From NCBI GenBank assembly GCA_023014365.1, contig JAEBUN010000021.1, positions 868,001 through 932,000 on the forward strand: a stretch of 64,000 bases of DNA, read 5' to 3'. Below the pieces are notes generated by a model. The model worked only from the letters and a program-made list of their open reading frames with translations. It did not search any database and was not told where the DNA came from. Both the position numbers and the translations under genes were made by a program. Shown one piece after another: positions 1-9,822 of this stretch (the stretch's first letter is position 1; each line of letters opens with the position of its first letter). The DNA is from Lepiota brunneoincarnata. Taxonomy: Eukaryota; Basidiomycota; Agaricomycetes; Agaricales; Agaricaceae.

Positions 1-1206
1 TAGAGGTTTGTCATATCCATGCTAAACCTAGAGCTTAACCATTATACTTTGGCTTCTTGACTCCACATGTGCTCCACATAACAACCCTCTGCCCTCCGAA
101 CTTGGCCCTGACTCACTCCAACCGTAACCCATTGCCCCAATCACATAACCATCTCCACATGTGCCATGGTCACCTGACCCTCAGTGCTACTTTCCAGTTC
201 TCCATTCTCTATCCATAACCAAGAGACGTTATCAGTCTTCATACCTGTACCAGTCTCCATTGTTAGGGGAAGTAAGAGTGCCAGAACCAAGTTGATATTT
301 GGGTGGTGAATACAATCGACACCCACACTACTTATATACATAGTGGTCTGCGCACAGACCAGGTAGCCAAACACTATGTAGCTACTAGAATATAATGTAT
401 ACAAACAATATACAAACAATGTCAGTTGTATGCGGATCAGACTCGGGGATGGGGGTGGCTGAAGGCCAAGGCTGGGCTTAGGCATTGGGCATTGGCTAGA
501 GAGGCTGAGCCCAGACACCCAACCACAGACCCCTAGACATACCTTGCAGTAAGGGGGTGCACAAGATGCTAGTCCCCTTACATCCATTCCATTTGTAATC
601 CATTCATAATCTGTTTGTAACCATATTGGTCTCCACTTCACTCTGTCTGTAGTCAGTATGAGTCATAGTTCATAAGACCAGTAGTATATATACTGTAGGT
701 ACTTGACTTGTACTCCTCAGTCTGATAATCAAATCGAGCAGTGGACCAGCTCCCTGTTCCATATCCTCTCCTCTCTTCTGCCTCACTCCGCTTTAGCTCC
801 AACTTCCTGAAATACAGACTAGGACAGCAGGAGGGCACAGCACATAAGCTGAGGCCACAAGTCCTAAACCCCCCCACCCAAAGTACTCTGCCTTGGTCCC
901 GAAGTCTATGTACTGACTTCGCCCTATCCCCTGGTTACCTTATACCAAGGATACCACTCTGACCCTCCGCTTTGGTCCCAATCCGCACTGGCTCTAACAG
1001 GGTTATATCTTTTACCCAGTGCTCTCAAGTTATTTTTCTTCTTCAGAATGGCTACTCCCTGCAATAAACTCAGTCCAAACTGGTCTAGGCAAGAGTACTA
1101 TTGAGCACATCATGAAAGAAGTTGATTAAGATGAGGAAAACAATAAAGGAGGACAACCCTCCATGCTATCTTCTCAGAATAAATAATCAATAATTGACTA
1201 AATCAC
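1..1206. other. No recognisable gene
   Basis: I see open frames on both strands but none resembles a known family, none has a convincing intron pattern, and they overlap each other. No RNA gene or clear transposon end was recognised. Base composition becomes AT-rich from about position 1000 onward. Confidence 0.4.
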
Positions 1207-1209
1207 CAC

Positions 1210-1257
1210 TGGGAAGCTGGACAATACTGTTCAAGCTAAGTATTGTCCAGCTTCCCA
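1210..1257. repeat. Perfect 19-bp inverted repeat (hairpin)
   Basis: Bases 1210-1228 and 1239-1257 are exact reverse complements, separated by a 10-nt loop. It lies just upstream of the Tc1/mariner transposase relic. It could be a leftover fold-back end, but it has no target duplication I can see. Confidence 0.8.
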
Positions 1258-1259
1258 AT

Positions 1260-2013
1260 TCATACACTCTATTCTCTCTACTCCTGTCACACTTCAAACA
1301 ATCTGAAATATGCTCAAAAAGAACAATTTCTGGTCTGTTGTTAGACCAAATGACTTCTTTTTAAGAAGTAACACTGAGCTGCTCACTTCAGATTGCCCAC
1401 AAGCATAAAGATTGGACAGTAGGAGATTGGAAACAGATATTATGGACAGATAAAACAAAAATCAACAAGCTTGGGTCATATGGGAAGATGTATAAGGAGG
1501 GAAGGACTCTTAGACAAGACTATTATTCTTACTATTAAGCATGAAGGTGGTGGTACCATCATGGTATGGCAGGCTATGGGGTGGAAAAGAGTAGGAATGC
1601 TAGTGGAGGTTGAGAGGATCATAGATGTAGAGCAGTACTATGAGATTTTGGAATATGGGATGGTGAATAGCTTTGAAACTTTGGAGATGGAGGAGGAGTG
1701 GATATTCCAGTAGGACAATGATCCAAAATACAACTCTAAAGGGGCAATAGAGTGGTTTGAAGATAACAATATGTAAGTTCTACTATGGCCAGCACAATCT
1801 CCTGACTCCAAATCCATTGAACACCTCTGAATATACTTAAAGAACCAGTTGAAGGGATATGAGAAACTACCTGAGGGAATACATGAATTATGGGACAGGT
1901 TGGTGGTAAAGTGAAATAGGATTGCTGCAGAAAGATGTCAAAAGCTTATAGAAAGCATGACCAGAAGGCTCAAGGCAGTTATTAAGGCAAAAGGAGGCAA
2001 TTCAACATATTAA
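1260..2013 (+). pseudogene. Tc1/mariner-type transposase relic
   Basis: Read across frames, the region gives the C-terminal two thirds of a Tc1-like DDE transposase. It shows WTVGDWK-like and TDKTKIN-like sequence around 1415-1470 (normally TDET with the first catalytic Asp), then KHEGGGTIMVWQAMGW at about 1540-1585, QDNDPKYNSK (second Asp) at about 1711-1740, and WPAQSPDSKSIEHL at 1786-1830. The protein ends near 2011 after KAKGGN. In-frame stops interrupt it at about 1711 (CAG to TAG), 1774, 1828 and 1910. Most stops look like C-to-T or G-to-A changes, as in RIP-like or methylation-driven decay. The N-terminal DNA-binding part is not recognisable. The longest open piece is 1471-1713. The element cannot make a working transposase. 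Confidence 0.8.
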
Positions 2014-2027
2014 TTAGGTAGATGATA

Positions 2028-2240
2028 GAGGGTCAAAAAACTGTCCCAATGAGTTAATATTTTAAATCATTAATTAATTCATTTTCTCTCGGACGAATCA
2101 CGTGGTTTAAACGGATTCAGGATCCCAATATGCTATATTATTATTGTCTATTTTCCCAAGCATTTACGTAATCACCTTGGTCCACTATTAGCTGATCTTT
2201 CCAAATGGTTAAAACATTGGGATAGTTTTTTGACCCACTG
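2028..2240. mobile_element. MITE-like element with TA target duplication
   Basis: A 21-bp terminal inverted repeat (2030-2050 and 2216-2236; one mismatch) with weaker matching outward to about 2028 and 2240 bounds roughly 210 bp of AT-rich non-coding DNA. TA dinucleotides at 2026-2027 and 2241-2242 fit a Tc1/mariner-type target duplication. It lies directly after the transposase relic. The right TIR could instead be the 3' end of that relic, with the left copy an internal repeat. Confidence 0.6.
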
Positions 2241-2242
2241 TA

Positions 2243-2490
2243 GGAACATTTGTATACCCATGATGTATCATTAATCATTAATTATCCCTCAGCCAATGAG
2301 TTGACATATTAGGGCCTTGGGTCACATCCTAGGTATTTCCTTGCCTGGCCAGCAACTCAGGACTTGTTCTGGCCCTCTTATTCTCCATAGCTAAGGGTTA
2401 TCAATAATTTCTGCCTCAATTCCATGGGTATATGTTAAATAAATTCGATTTTTTGGGGATATTCAAAATTTTGGCATATTAACATAGCTC
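2243..2490. other. AT-rich spacer
   Basis: No gene seen. It contains the short tandem-like stretch TCATTAATCATTAATTA near 2270 and no long ORF. Confidence 0.4.
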
Positions 2491-3660
2491 AGTGATTATG
2501 TATAGACTTGGAGTTTGGAGGGAATGACAACTGTTGGGAAAGCATTTGGAGGACTTGATATCATTATCTTTGGAAATTTCCACCAATTTCCACCTGTTGC
2601 TCAATTGGGATCAGCTCTCTATGACAGGCCCAAAAAAGAACAGGAAACATTTAGCAAACAAGTTTATCTTCAATTTGAGACAACTGTCATACTTCACCAG
2701 CAAATGCACATAACTGATGCAGAGTGGTTGGATTTACTACAACATTTGCATGTTGGTCAGTGCACAAATGATCACTTAAACATCCTAGCATCAATTATCT
2801 TGGGTAACTGCAACTGTCATATTCCAGATTTTGATCTCCAACCATGGTGCAAAGCAGTCCTTATCACTTCATGATGCTCTGTCAAAGATTCCTGGAACCA
2901 TGCAGCTCCCCTGAAACACTGTATTGCCACCTACAATTGGTACTACATATCACATGCCAAAGATATAGTTGATGAAAAACCAGCAACAATTAGCCAACAT
3001 TACATGATTACAATGACTCAAGAAGATATACCTTTATCAGACAGTATAGAAATGGTGGAGGGTATGGAAGCTATGGTGCAAAGGTATATTGCAACAGAGG
3101 CTTTCATTGCAAATGGCACTTAGGGCATGATCTGCAGCATGGGATTTGATCCATGTGAGCCAACAATAGATGCCAAGGGAGATTGGGGAATACACCTTCA
3201 TTATCCACCTGCCATTGTCTGGTTTCAGCCTCACCAATCATCAAATTGATTATTTGATGAAAGAAGAGGACAAGGAATTATACCAATAGCACCATCATGA
3301 CATAAATTTACAGTTATTGAACTAGGTGTGGGCAAAGTTCAAGTGGAAGGATGACAATTGTCAATGGTAGCAGTGTATGCTTTCACAGATTACAAGGCAC
3401 AAGGACAAATGATGAGCTGTATCATAGTTGATCTTACCCAACCACCAGACCAGGGAGCATGAGTCATGCCATTCAGTGCCTATATTGCATTATCACATTG
3501 TCACAATTGTGAATTCATATATATACTCCAGCTGTTTGATGAAAAGTTGTTTACAACACTACCATCACAAGCACTACTAGAAGAGGATTGACATTTAGAG
3601 TAGCAAGATGGAGAAATGCAAAGACATTACAGACATCTTACCAAAGAAGCATATGACAGT
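2490..3660 (+). pseudogene. PIF1/Helitron-type helicase relic
   Basis: The open stretch 2515-2874 encodes the middle of a PIF1-family DNA helicase. FGGLDIIIFGNFHQFPPVAQ matches the Walker B/GDFxQLPPV region, here with Asn in place of Asp, and FETTVILHQQMHITD matches the LxxxMR region. Downstream, in the same overall direction but broken by at least five stops, are remnants of the C-terminal helicase motifs, including AFTDYKAQGQM near 3380-3412 and SAYIALSHCHN near 3475-3510. Such helicases occur as part of Helitron transposons or as captured ATP-dependent helicases of fungal repeats. No Rep/HUH domain is visible in the window. The whole locus is AT-rich and non-functional. Confidence 0.78.
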
Positions 3661-5494
3661 AAACAGTAGGGGTTTATGATGTAAGCATAGCTAAATAAAA
3701 GTGTGAATGACCAATAACCACAATTCCTAATATAATAGCATGCATGGGAGAGATATGAGTGATGGCAAGAGATGGAGAGTGCAGTGTAATACAACTGTTG
3801 TACATCCTATTGCAGGTATCATATCAGTGTGAACAAGTGGATGCATTGAGTTTGGGAGGGTAGGGTACCTAAAATGAGCAGTTCTTGCTCCTTATGGCAA
3901 TGTATACTGAGAGAGTTGCTTGAAACTGGCCTATACAACTCTCAACAGCAGCTTGTTGGGACATGTGTTCCCAGAATAGATTACAGTGCTGAGTCTGGAG
4001 AGATGACAACATCAGCTGATTTTACAGGAAGTCTTGCAATACATCACCATCTCCTTCAAGGTGGAGGCTCTCCAGAGTGGAGTAGTGATTTCACTAAACC
4101 ATGGCATGCATCATACTGCTGGATACAGGTAAGTGAAGGAAAATTATGTTGAAAATTGCACCTCTTCTGTATATTCATGATTGAGTATCAGACAATCACC
4201 AGAGACAGCCATCAAGATGACCTTGTTTTAGGCCTTGAAGGGAAGTGTGAGGGTTAAGTAGGATCTGCCAGCCACTAAGCCTGATGGTGTTTGCCTCTAT
4301 TAGGAATGAGCCAGTTAGTGGTCTGAAGTTTAAGTCATTGCTGTGCTATCCCATATCCCCTGTTACCAATGTAACAGCACAGCACCCAATGTCATCCATC
4401 TGGATAATCAAGTGATTGCTCAAGAAGAATGCAAAGGGTAGTCAGAGAGGTGAATTGGTTGACAGAGCCAGTTCTCCTGTTGTACATTGTTGGCACTGTA
4501 ATAAATGGATAAATTATTGAAATCCTTGAAAGGCTTTAATATGAGGAGGAGATCCAGTGAGAAATACCTAGAGCAGTCAATTGTCCTCAGCCCACACCTG
4601 TAGGACTTGGGTAATCTGAATAACATTTGTGCTGCACCAACATCAAAATCACTGTCTATCTTGAGGCTTGTTACAAGGGAAACAATTGGGATTAGGCAGA
4701 CAACAAAACACATTGCAAGAATAAGGCATAGGTGCATTTCTGCTGCATATGTTTTGTCAGCAATGCAGATAGTTTGTACTTATTTGTTTTTTACATGGTC
4801 TTGGCAATAACTACTATCTGAACTGTGTATTAGATTTGTATGTATTTGGGATAGTATGTACCTTTGTTTGTTATTAACAGAAATAGCTACTTGAAAGACC
4901 TTGCAAAGCAAGGTGATACCTACCAGCCTGCCATTAGACACCTCAGTACTTGCATTATGAGCTACTGAGGTGAGTAGAATTTTTCCCTTATGTTTTATGC
5001 TATGACACTTATGCCTATGGTAGACTTAGATATTCTACAGCTAGGTCTATGGAGATTCATTGATTGTGGAAGCTTGCACTTTGCCTGACTTATTGAATCA
5101 TGAAGAAATTAGTTAACATATTAAGTAGTAACAAATGTTGAAGTTTCCTCTATATTCAGATAGTACAACTATTTGTCTAGTTTGGAGACTAAGAGAATAC
5201 CATACCAAAACCCTAAAAACATGAGAATTGAATATGTTTCTGGAGATTTGCAACAACCTCTCCCCCATGAACTTATAAAGCCAGAATTATTGAACTTGCT
5301 AATGAACTTTGTTTTCAATCCTGTAAAGTAATCTGCTTGCCACTGCCATCAATATTGCCTATGTTCATTCCTCATTTTGTAATCTCACACTGCACCATTC
5401 CTCCTACTACTACCACCATTAGATGCATATTTCTAAAGGCTTTCCAATGCCATGTTGCACATCCTGGGAAACACTCTTTCTGTGAAAAGTAAAA
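3661..5494. other. AT-rich region without a supported gene
   Basis: Two moderately open frames (3874-4152 plus, 4420-4737 minus) resemble nothing I know. The sequence composition matches the neighbouring decayed transposons, so this is probably older repeat debris. Confidence 0.4.
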
Positions 5495-5521
5495 CAATTA
5501 GTGGACACTGTCCACTAATTG
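5495..5521. repeat. 27-bp near-perfect palindrome
   Basis: Two 13-bp arms (5495-5507 and 5509-5521) are exact reverse complements around a single central base. It sits at the border between the AT-rich repeat zone and the gene-containing GC-richer DNA starting at about 5550. A second small hairpin (CATCCC/GGGATG) follows at about 5523-5540. Confidence 0.75.
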
Positions 5522-5621
5522 ACATCCCCCAAGGGATGGGTGTACATAACAGGTATATACCTATATATACTACAATTCGTTACTAATTATCATTAAGTGT
5601 TTTGTCACTCTGTCTAACACC

Positions 5622-6997
5622 CTATGTTGACTCCGACCATACGGTTCCCTCACCCGTACGTTTCAAACTGTACGCCCAATCGCTGGCCCCCTCGAGCTCT
5701 GCGAAATCTCCGGATATATCTGAACGGCTCGACACATCTGAGTTAACATATGGCATTATCCAACTGCCGCCCTCCCAGACTTTGTTTTCTCTGCGCATAA
5801 AGGAACCTGCGTTCGTGTGCTGACCTTCACTGTTCGTGGGGGTGCGGGCTCGGCTGTACACACTAGGATTGGTAGGAATCCTAGGTTGTGGGCTGAGAGA
5901 AAATTGCGATCGCGCAGTCTCGTAATGGGTGCTGCGACTAATTGTACTAGACTGGGACTTGCTGCTTCCTGCGACTGTGGCTAGTCGGGAAGAGGCGGAG
6001 GGCACAGGGGCATTTGGGGGGGGAGGGGGTCCAGGGTTGGTTGGGCGGGTCGTTGGGCGGGTCGTTGGGTGGGTCGGGGGCGGCCAATAGAGAGGGGGGA
6101 TAGGGGAGGAGTTTCGGCGGGTGAGCCGTAGAACAGGAGAGGAGTCGGCTGTCGGGATCATGAGGAAGATCGCTGGCACGGCCAAAAGCCCTTCAGCGAC
6201 CCAGGCAACTGTGGATGGAGTTGGCGGAGCTGCGAGTCTCTAGCGCGAGAAGGGACATACGAATAAAGGCATCGCCAATCCTTGCCGTGAACTCGGGGCC
6301 TTGGTGTTTCTGGGACCCGATGGTGGAGTTAAAGGCTAGGGTTGCCTTGCGATACCATATATGGTGGACGAGGAAAGTGAATAAGCCTATCAACTGCCCT
6401 AAGTTCCAGACGGCCACCAAACGAAAGATTTGATACGAACCTATTGCACACCCTGCGATGGTTGAGTAGAGGCAGATCATGCGGCGGACCTTTGGCTTCG
6501 CATCTACAGGGCGGAACCTCTGGACGAGGATATGTTGTAGAGAAACAATCCATTGTATGAAGCAGAGAACTGAGACAAAGACGATGGCCACAATCACTGG
6601 CCCTGCGCCAGGCGGTTCCAAAATGTTGCTGAATGGGAGCCCGGACAAATCTTTCTTGAGATTAGAATCTACATCCTGTTTTGGTACCCAGGAAGTTGTC
6701 GTGCTCACCATAATTAGGCGCAACCGGGTTTGTGCACCGCCGACTTGTGTCGGTGCTATCGCGCGCACAGGTGCCTGTGGATTAAATGTAGTTTCCTGAT
6801 CATACCTGTGTAGTGGACTCACGGAAAAGCCCTAATGTTACGCTCCGACCATCGCCAGCGGTGGAACTGATGACGACAAGTGCGATATTCTCGTCTATTA
6901 TGTTGGATGGAGTAAGAGAGATCAGAACGAGGAAGATCGCTCCAACAAACGGTAGCATGAGGGTAAAGATGGATTCGTGGATCCAACCCCTTTTCAT
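5622..6997 (-). CDS. Small multi-pass membrane protein, copy A
   Basis: I do not recognise the family. The reading begins at ATG 6997 with a hydrophobic segment (FTLMLPFVGAIFLVLISL). It continues in exon 6774-6261 with two further membrane segments (around VIVAIVFVSVLCFIQWIV and the ICLYSTIAGCAIGSYQIF region). After a canonical 52-nt intron (6260-6209) it ends in exon 6208-5622, which adds a last membrane segment (AWVAEGLLAVPAIFLMI) and a Pro/Ser-rich cytoplasmic tail of about 150 residues, with stop at 5622. The junction between the first two exons is unclear. The natural donor (GTGAGT near 6825) is out of phase by one base compared with the paralogous copy at 8.9 kb, and an in-phase alternative would leave only a 31-nt intron. 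A start at ATG 6822, without the first segment, is also possible. It is divergent from the duplicated large gene. Confidence 0.55.
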
Positions 6998-7590
6998 GGT
7001 GCATCAACACGTTCCAGTCGTGATTGAGAAAGGTGGTTCGAGGTTTGGCCGGCAAGCCTCAGGAAAGATAGCGGGACACGGTCGAGTGTTGTGGCTTGTG
7101 TTATTGTAGTTTTTATCCGCCCGTCGGCTTCGGCTATTTCCGCTGTGTAACTTATCTCAGCTTTTATTGTACTCGTTCCCTGACAACACGGCGCCTTTTA
7201 TGGAACCGCCTATAATGAAGCTGGTCCAATCTTCTCTTTTCGTGGATGCGGAGAATTTATGTCCTTGTCACTTCCTCTATCTATCATTCTGATCCGAGCC
7301 GCCTCTCCTTGTCTTGTGTATGGTTCATCAATTTCATAATTGGCACCCGTAGAGTCGCTAAGGGCATCAGCCAAGGCCTTAGTTGAATGAATGGACTATG
7401 ATTCATCCCCGTCTGCTACTGGCATGGCGGGCCCACAGAAACGGTTGCTTGAAGCAGACCTTGTCTTTGGGGATATATCATCGGTTGGTTTATGGAGCTC
7501 GAGCTAACGGAGCAGCTGTAATTAGTCAGATGGCTGAACAATGTTATTCATTTACTGTTGCCGACCAATTAGAGTCGGGAACAAAAAATC
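6998..7590. other. Intergenic region between divergent gene copies
   Basis: This lies between the start of the minus-strand membrane protein and the plus-strand pseudogene copy, so it is the ancestral shared promoter region. The corresponding stretch of the second copy is about 9151-9822. The two keep patches of similarity, for example the repeated stretch around 7215 and 9355 containing CCAAT-like and TTTTCGTGGATG sequence. I see no gene in it. Confidence 0.45.
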
Positions 7591-7594
7591 GGAC

Positions 7595-8330
7595 GAGTAC
7601 AACATCCACAGGATCGATGCACGGGGTTGCGCAAGATTTATCCTCGCACGTCGTTTCAGGAAGTCTAATCTGCTCCTTGTCTGTCCTCGCTTCCTCCCCA
7701 TGCTCCCTAAGCACGACCAGTGGCTCACAACACACATCGAACCAACACCGAAAGTCCGCCAACTCAAACTCGATTCATCCACTGCCTATTCAAGATCAGC
7801 ATCTCCCTCTCCTCTAAGTCTGGCAAATAAGCTGAATGCCCACCTTATCCCATCACGTTCGCTCCCGACCCGCGTACGCGCTCTGCCAGCCCTATCGTGT
7901 TTGCTCCCCCAACAAGGCCGGACGACCTCACGGTTGGCTTAGTGATATAGAAGAAGGCCTCTTGAGTGGATCGAGTAGTCTTAATGGTTTTGGCAGTCCC
8001 CCAGAAGAAATCCAACAGACTCATAGGTCGCCGGCGGCGAGAGTGAATCCGACACCAAAGCCCTCTCCACTGCAACGACGGACGCGAACCGGTACCCCCG
8101 CGACGTGAACCTAGACGGACCATCACTCGCCACTCCATCGGTCATATCCTTTTCGAAGACGACTCGCTGATCCTCTACCAGTACGACACTGCTAAATTCG
8201 AACTCCTCGAATTGCACGGCCCCAGTTTCCTGAGTTCACATCCACTGCACGAGAACCAGTTTTGTCATCTGCAGAATTGAGGCCGACATCACGACAGCTG
8301 AACAACGAGAGTTTCGATGATCGCCATGGC
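7595..8330 (+). pseudogene. Truncated 5' copy of the large Ub-like/PH-like gene
   Basis: This stretch aligns with the first two exons of the intact gene at 9823-10600, covering the exon-1 end, intron, Ub-like segment, the APNKAGRPHGWLSD-like segment (7903-7945) and the FELLELHG segment (about 8195-8222). It is broken. The first donor site reads CAGGAAGTC where the intact copy has CAGTAAGTC, so GT is lost. A one-base deletion lies in the segment near 7775, and the homology ends at about 8330 with nothing downstream. It is a 5' duplicate left by the tandem duplication of the divergent gene pair. Confidence 0.8.
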
Positions 8331-8509
8331 AAGAAATAAGGCTTTAACTCTCCCCCTGGGGCATTGACCTTTGCCTCACCTGATCCCGGAATAGGGGCCA
8401 CTGTGGCTTCCACCGGACATCCTGCAAGTAATAATTCGAGTTAGGCACCCCCAGCTTCTGGAACAAGAGAGCTCCCCCTCCGTTTAGTGAGCGGCTCCTT
8501 AGTATTCCT

Positions 8510-9150
8510 GGGATTCAATGGCGAAGTCGGAGGCTAGGGTTGCCTTGCGATATCATATGTGGTGGACAAGGAAAGTGAACAGGCCTATCAACTACCTAAG
8601 CTCCTGAAAGCCACCAACCGAAATATTCGATACGACCCCACTGGGCACCTTGCGGTGGTTAGGTAAAGGCAGATCATGTGGCCGACTTTTGCCCATGCAT
8701 ATTGAGGATGAAACCTCCGGATGAGGATATATTGTAGACAGACAACTGACTGTATGAATTTGAGACAAGGATGATGGCCACAAGTACTGGTCCTGTGCCG
8801 ATTCCAACATGTCGCGAAATGGGAGTCCGGATAAATCTTACGTGGGATCAATATTTATATCCTGTTGTGTTACCGAGAAGGTTGTCGTGATCACCATATC
8901 AAAGAACACTCGGGTCCGTGCGCTGCTGGTAGGTCAATGCTGTTGCGCGCACAGGTGACTGTGGAATAAGTGTAGCTTCCCGACCATGCACGCGGATTAT
9001 ACCCACGAAAAGCTCTAATGTTACGCTCCGACCATCGCCAGCGGTAGAACGGGCAACAACAAGTGCGATGCTCCCGTGTATCATGTTTAGGTAGTGCGAG
9101 GGTAACCACAATGAGAAATATCGCTCCAGCGAGGGGTAATGCGAGGGCAA
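8510..9150 (-). pseudogene. Membrane protein, decayed copy B
   Basis: It matches copy A in order: a segment with IALVV.STAGDGRSVTLxLF near 9010-9080, a GTGGGT...CCACAG intron at about 9007-8960 that keeps the ancestral phase, then SPVRATALT and the ICLYLTTARC...SYRIFRLVAF membrane segment near 8610-8690. Frames are interrupted by stops and indels, for example after DPSVL near 8893 and at the lost first membrane segment. The C-terminal tail exon is missing, because the unit begins inside the gene. Confidence 0.75.
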
Positions 9151-9822
9151 AGATGGAATCAGGGATCTAATATCACTCCATGGTGCATTAACCTGCTCCA
9201 GCTGTGGTTGGGAAGGAGGTGGCTCGAGGTTTGGTTAGCAAGCATGGATGGCAGGACACGATCAAGCATCGTGGTTTATGCTATTGTGGTTTTGCTCGGA
9301 CCTCCACTTGTTAAAGCTTCCCCACATGGAAACAAGGTCCAAGTAAAGGAACCAATAGTGCGGCTGATCCGATCCTTTCTTTTCGTGGATGTGAGTCCAC
9401 CGGTGCCTAGTGGGTCCACGGCCTAGAACAATAATAATCGCTATGTATGTACTGCTCTGTGCAGCTACATCAAATGTTATCGATCCCCACTTCCTCTCTC
9501 TATCATTCTGATCCGAGTTTCTTCTCCTCGGGTTGCTTGCTGTTTTAATTTGACTAATTGACGCTGGGCGAGTCATTCGACGGGGGCGAGCTTCGTCGGT
9601 TGATTTATGTGGACGAGTTGGTGTGATGAGTAAAACAGTTGGACAACACTACCCATTTATTATTCCCGCCCAATTGGGGTCGGGGAATGGAGGGAAGGGA
9701 GCGGTGCGGAAAGATGTGCGCCTAAGCTGTGATAAGCGTTATCTTATCAGAGTGTGAAAACGTTGCATACAACACCCACGATCGATACACAGGGTCCTCT
9801 CTCCAGCCCCCCTACTAAACAC
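9151..9822. promoter_or_regulatory. Upstream region of the large gene
   Basis: Non-coding DNA between the decayed membrane-protein copy and the ATG at 9823. No TATA box is compelling. CT-rich stretches at about 9485-9535 and 9795-9812 are typical of fungal promoters near transcription starts. Confidence 0.4.

Larger units (their letters stand above)
6300..8330. repeat. Tandem duplication, unit 1
   Basis: About 2 kb covering the 3' part of the membrane-protein gene, the shared promoter and the 5' end of the large gene. It is duplicated in the same orientation at about 8510-10600. Similarity is patchy and roughly 70-85 percent by eye, so the duplication is not recent. Confidence 0.75.

Noticed and set aside
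141..641. 166-codon minus-strand ORF near the left edge
   Set aside because: Low-complexity, no motif, no intron or neighbour support.
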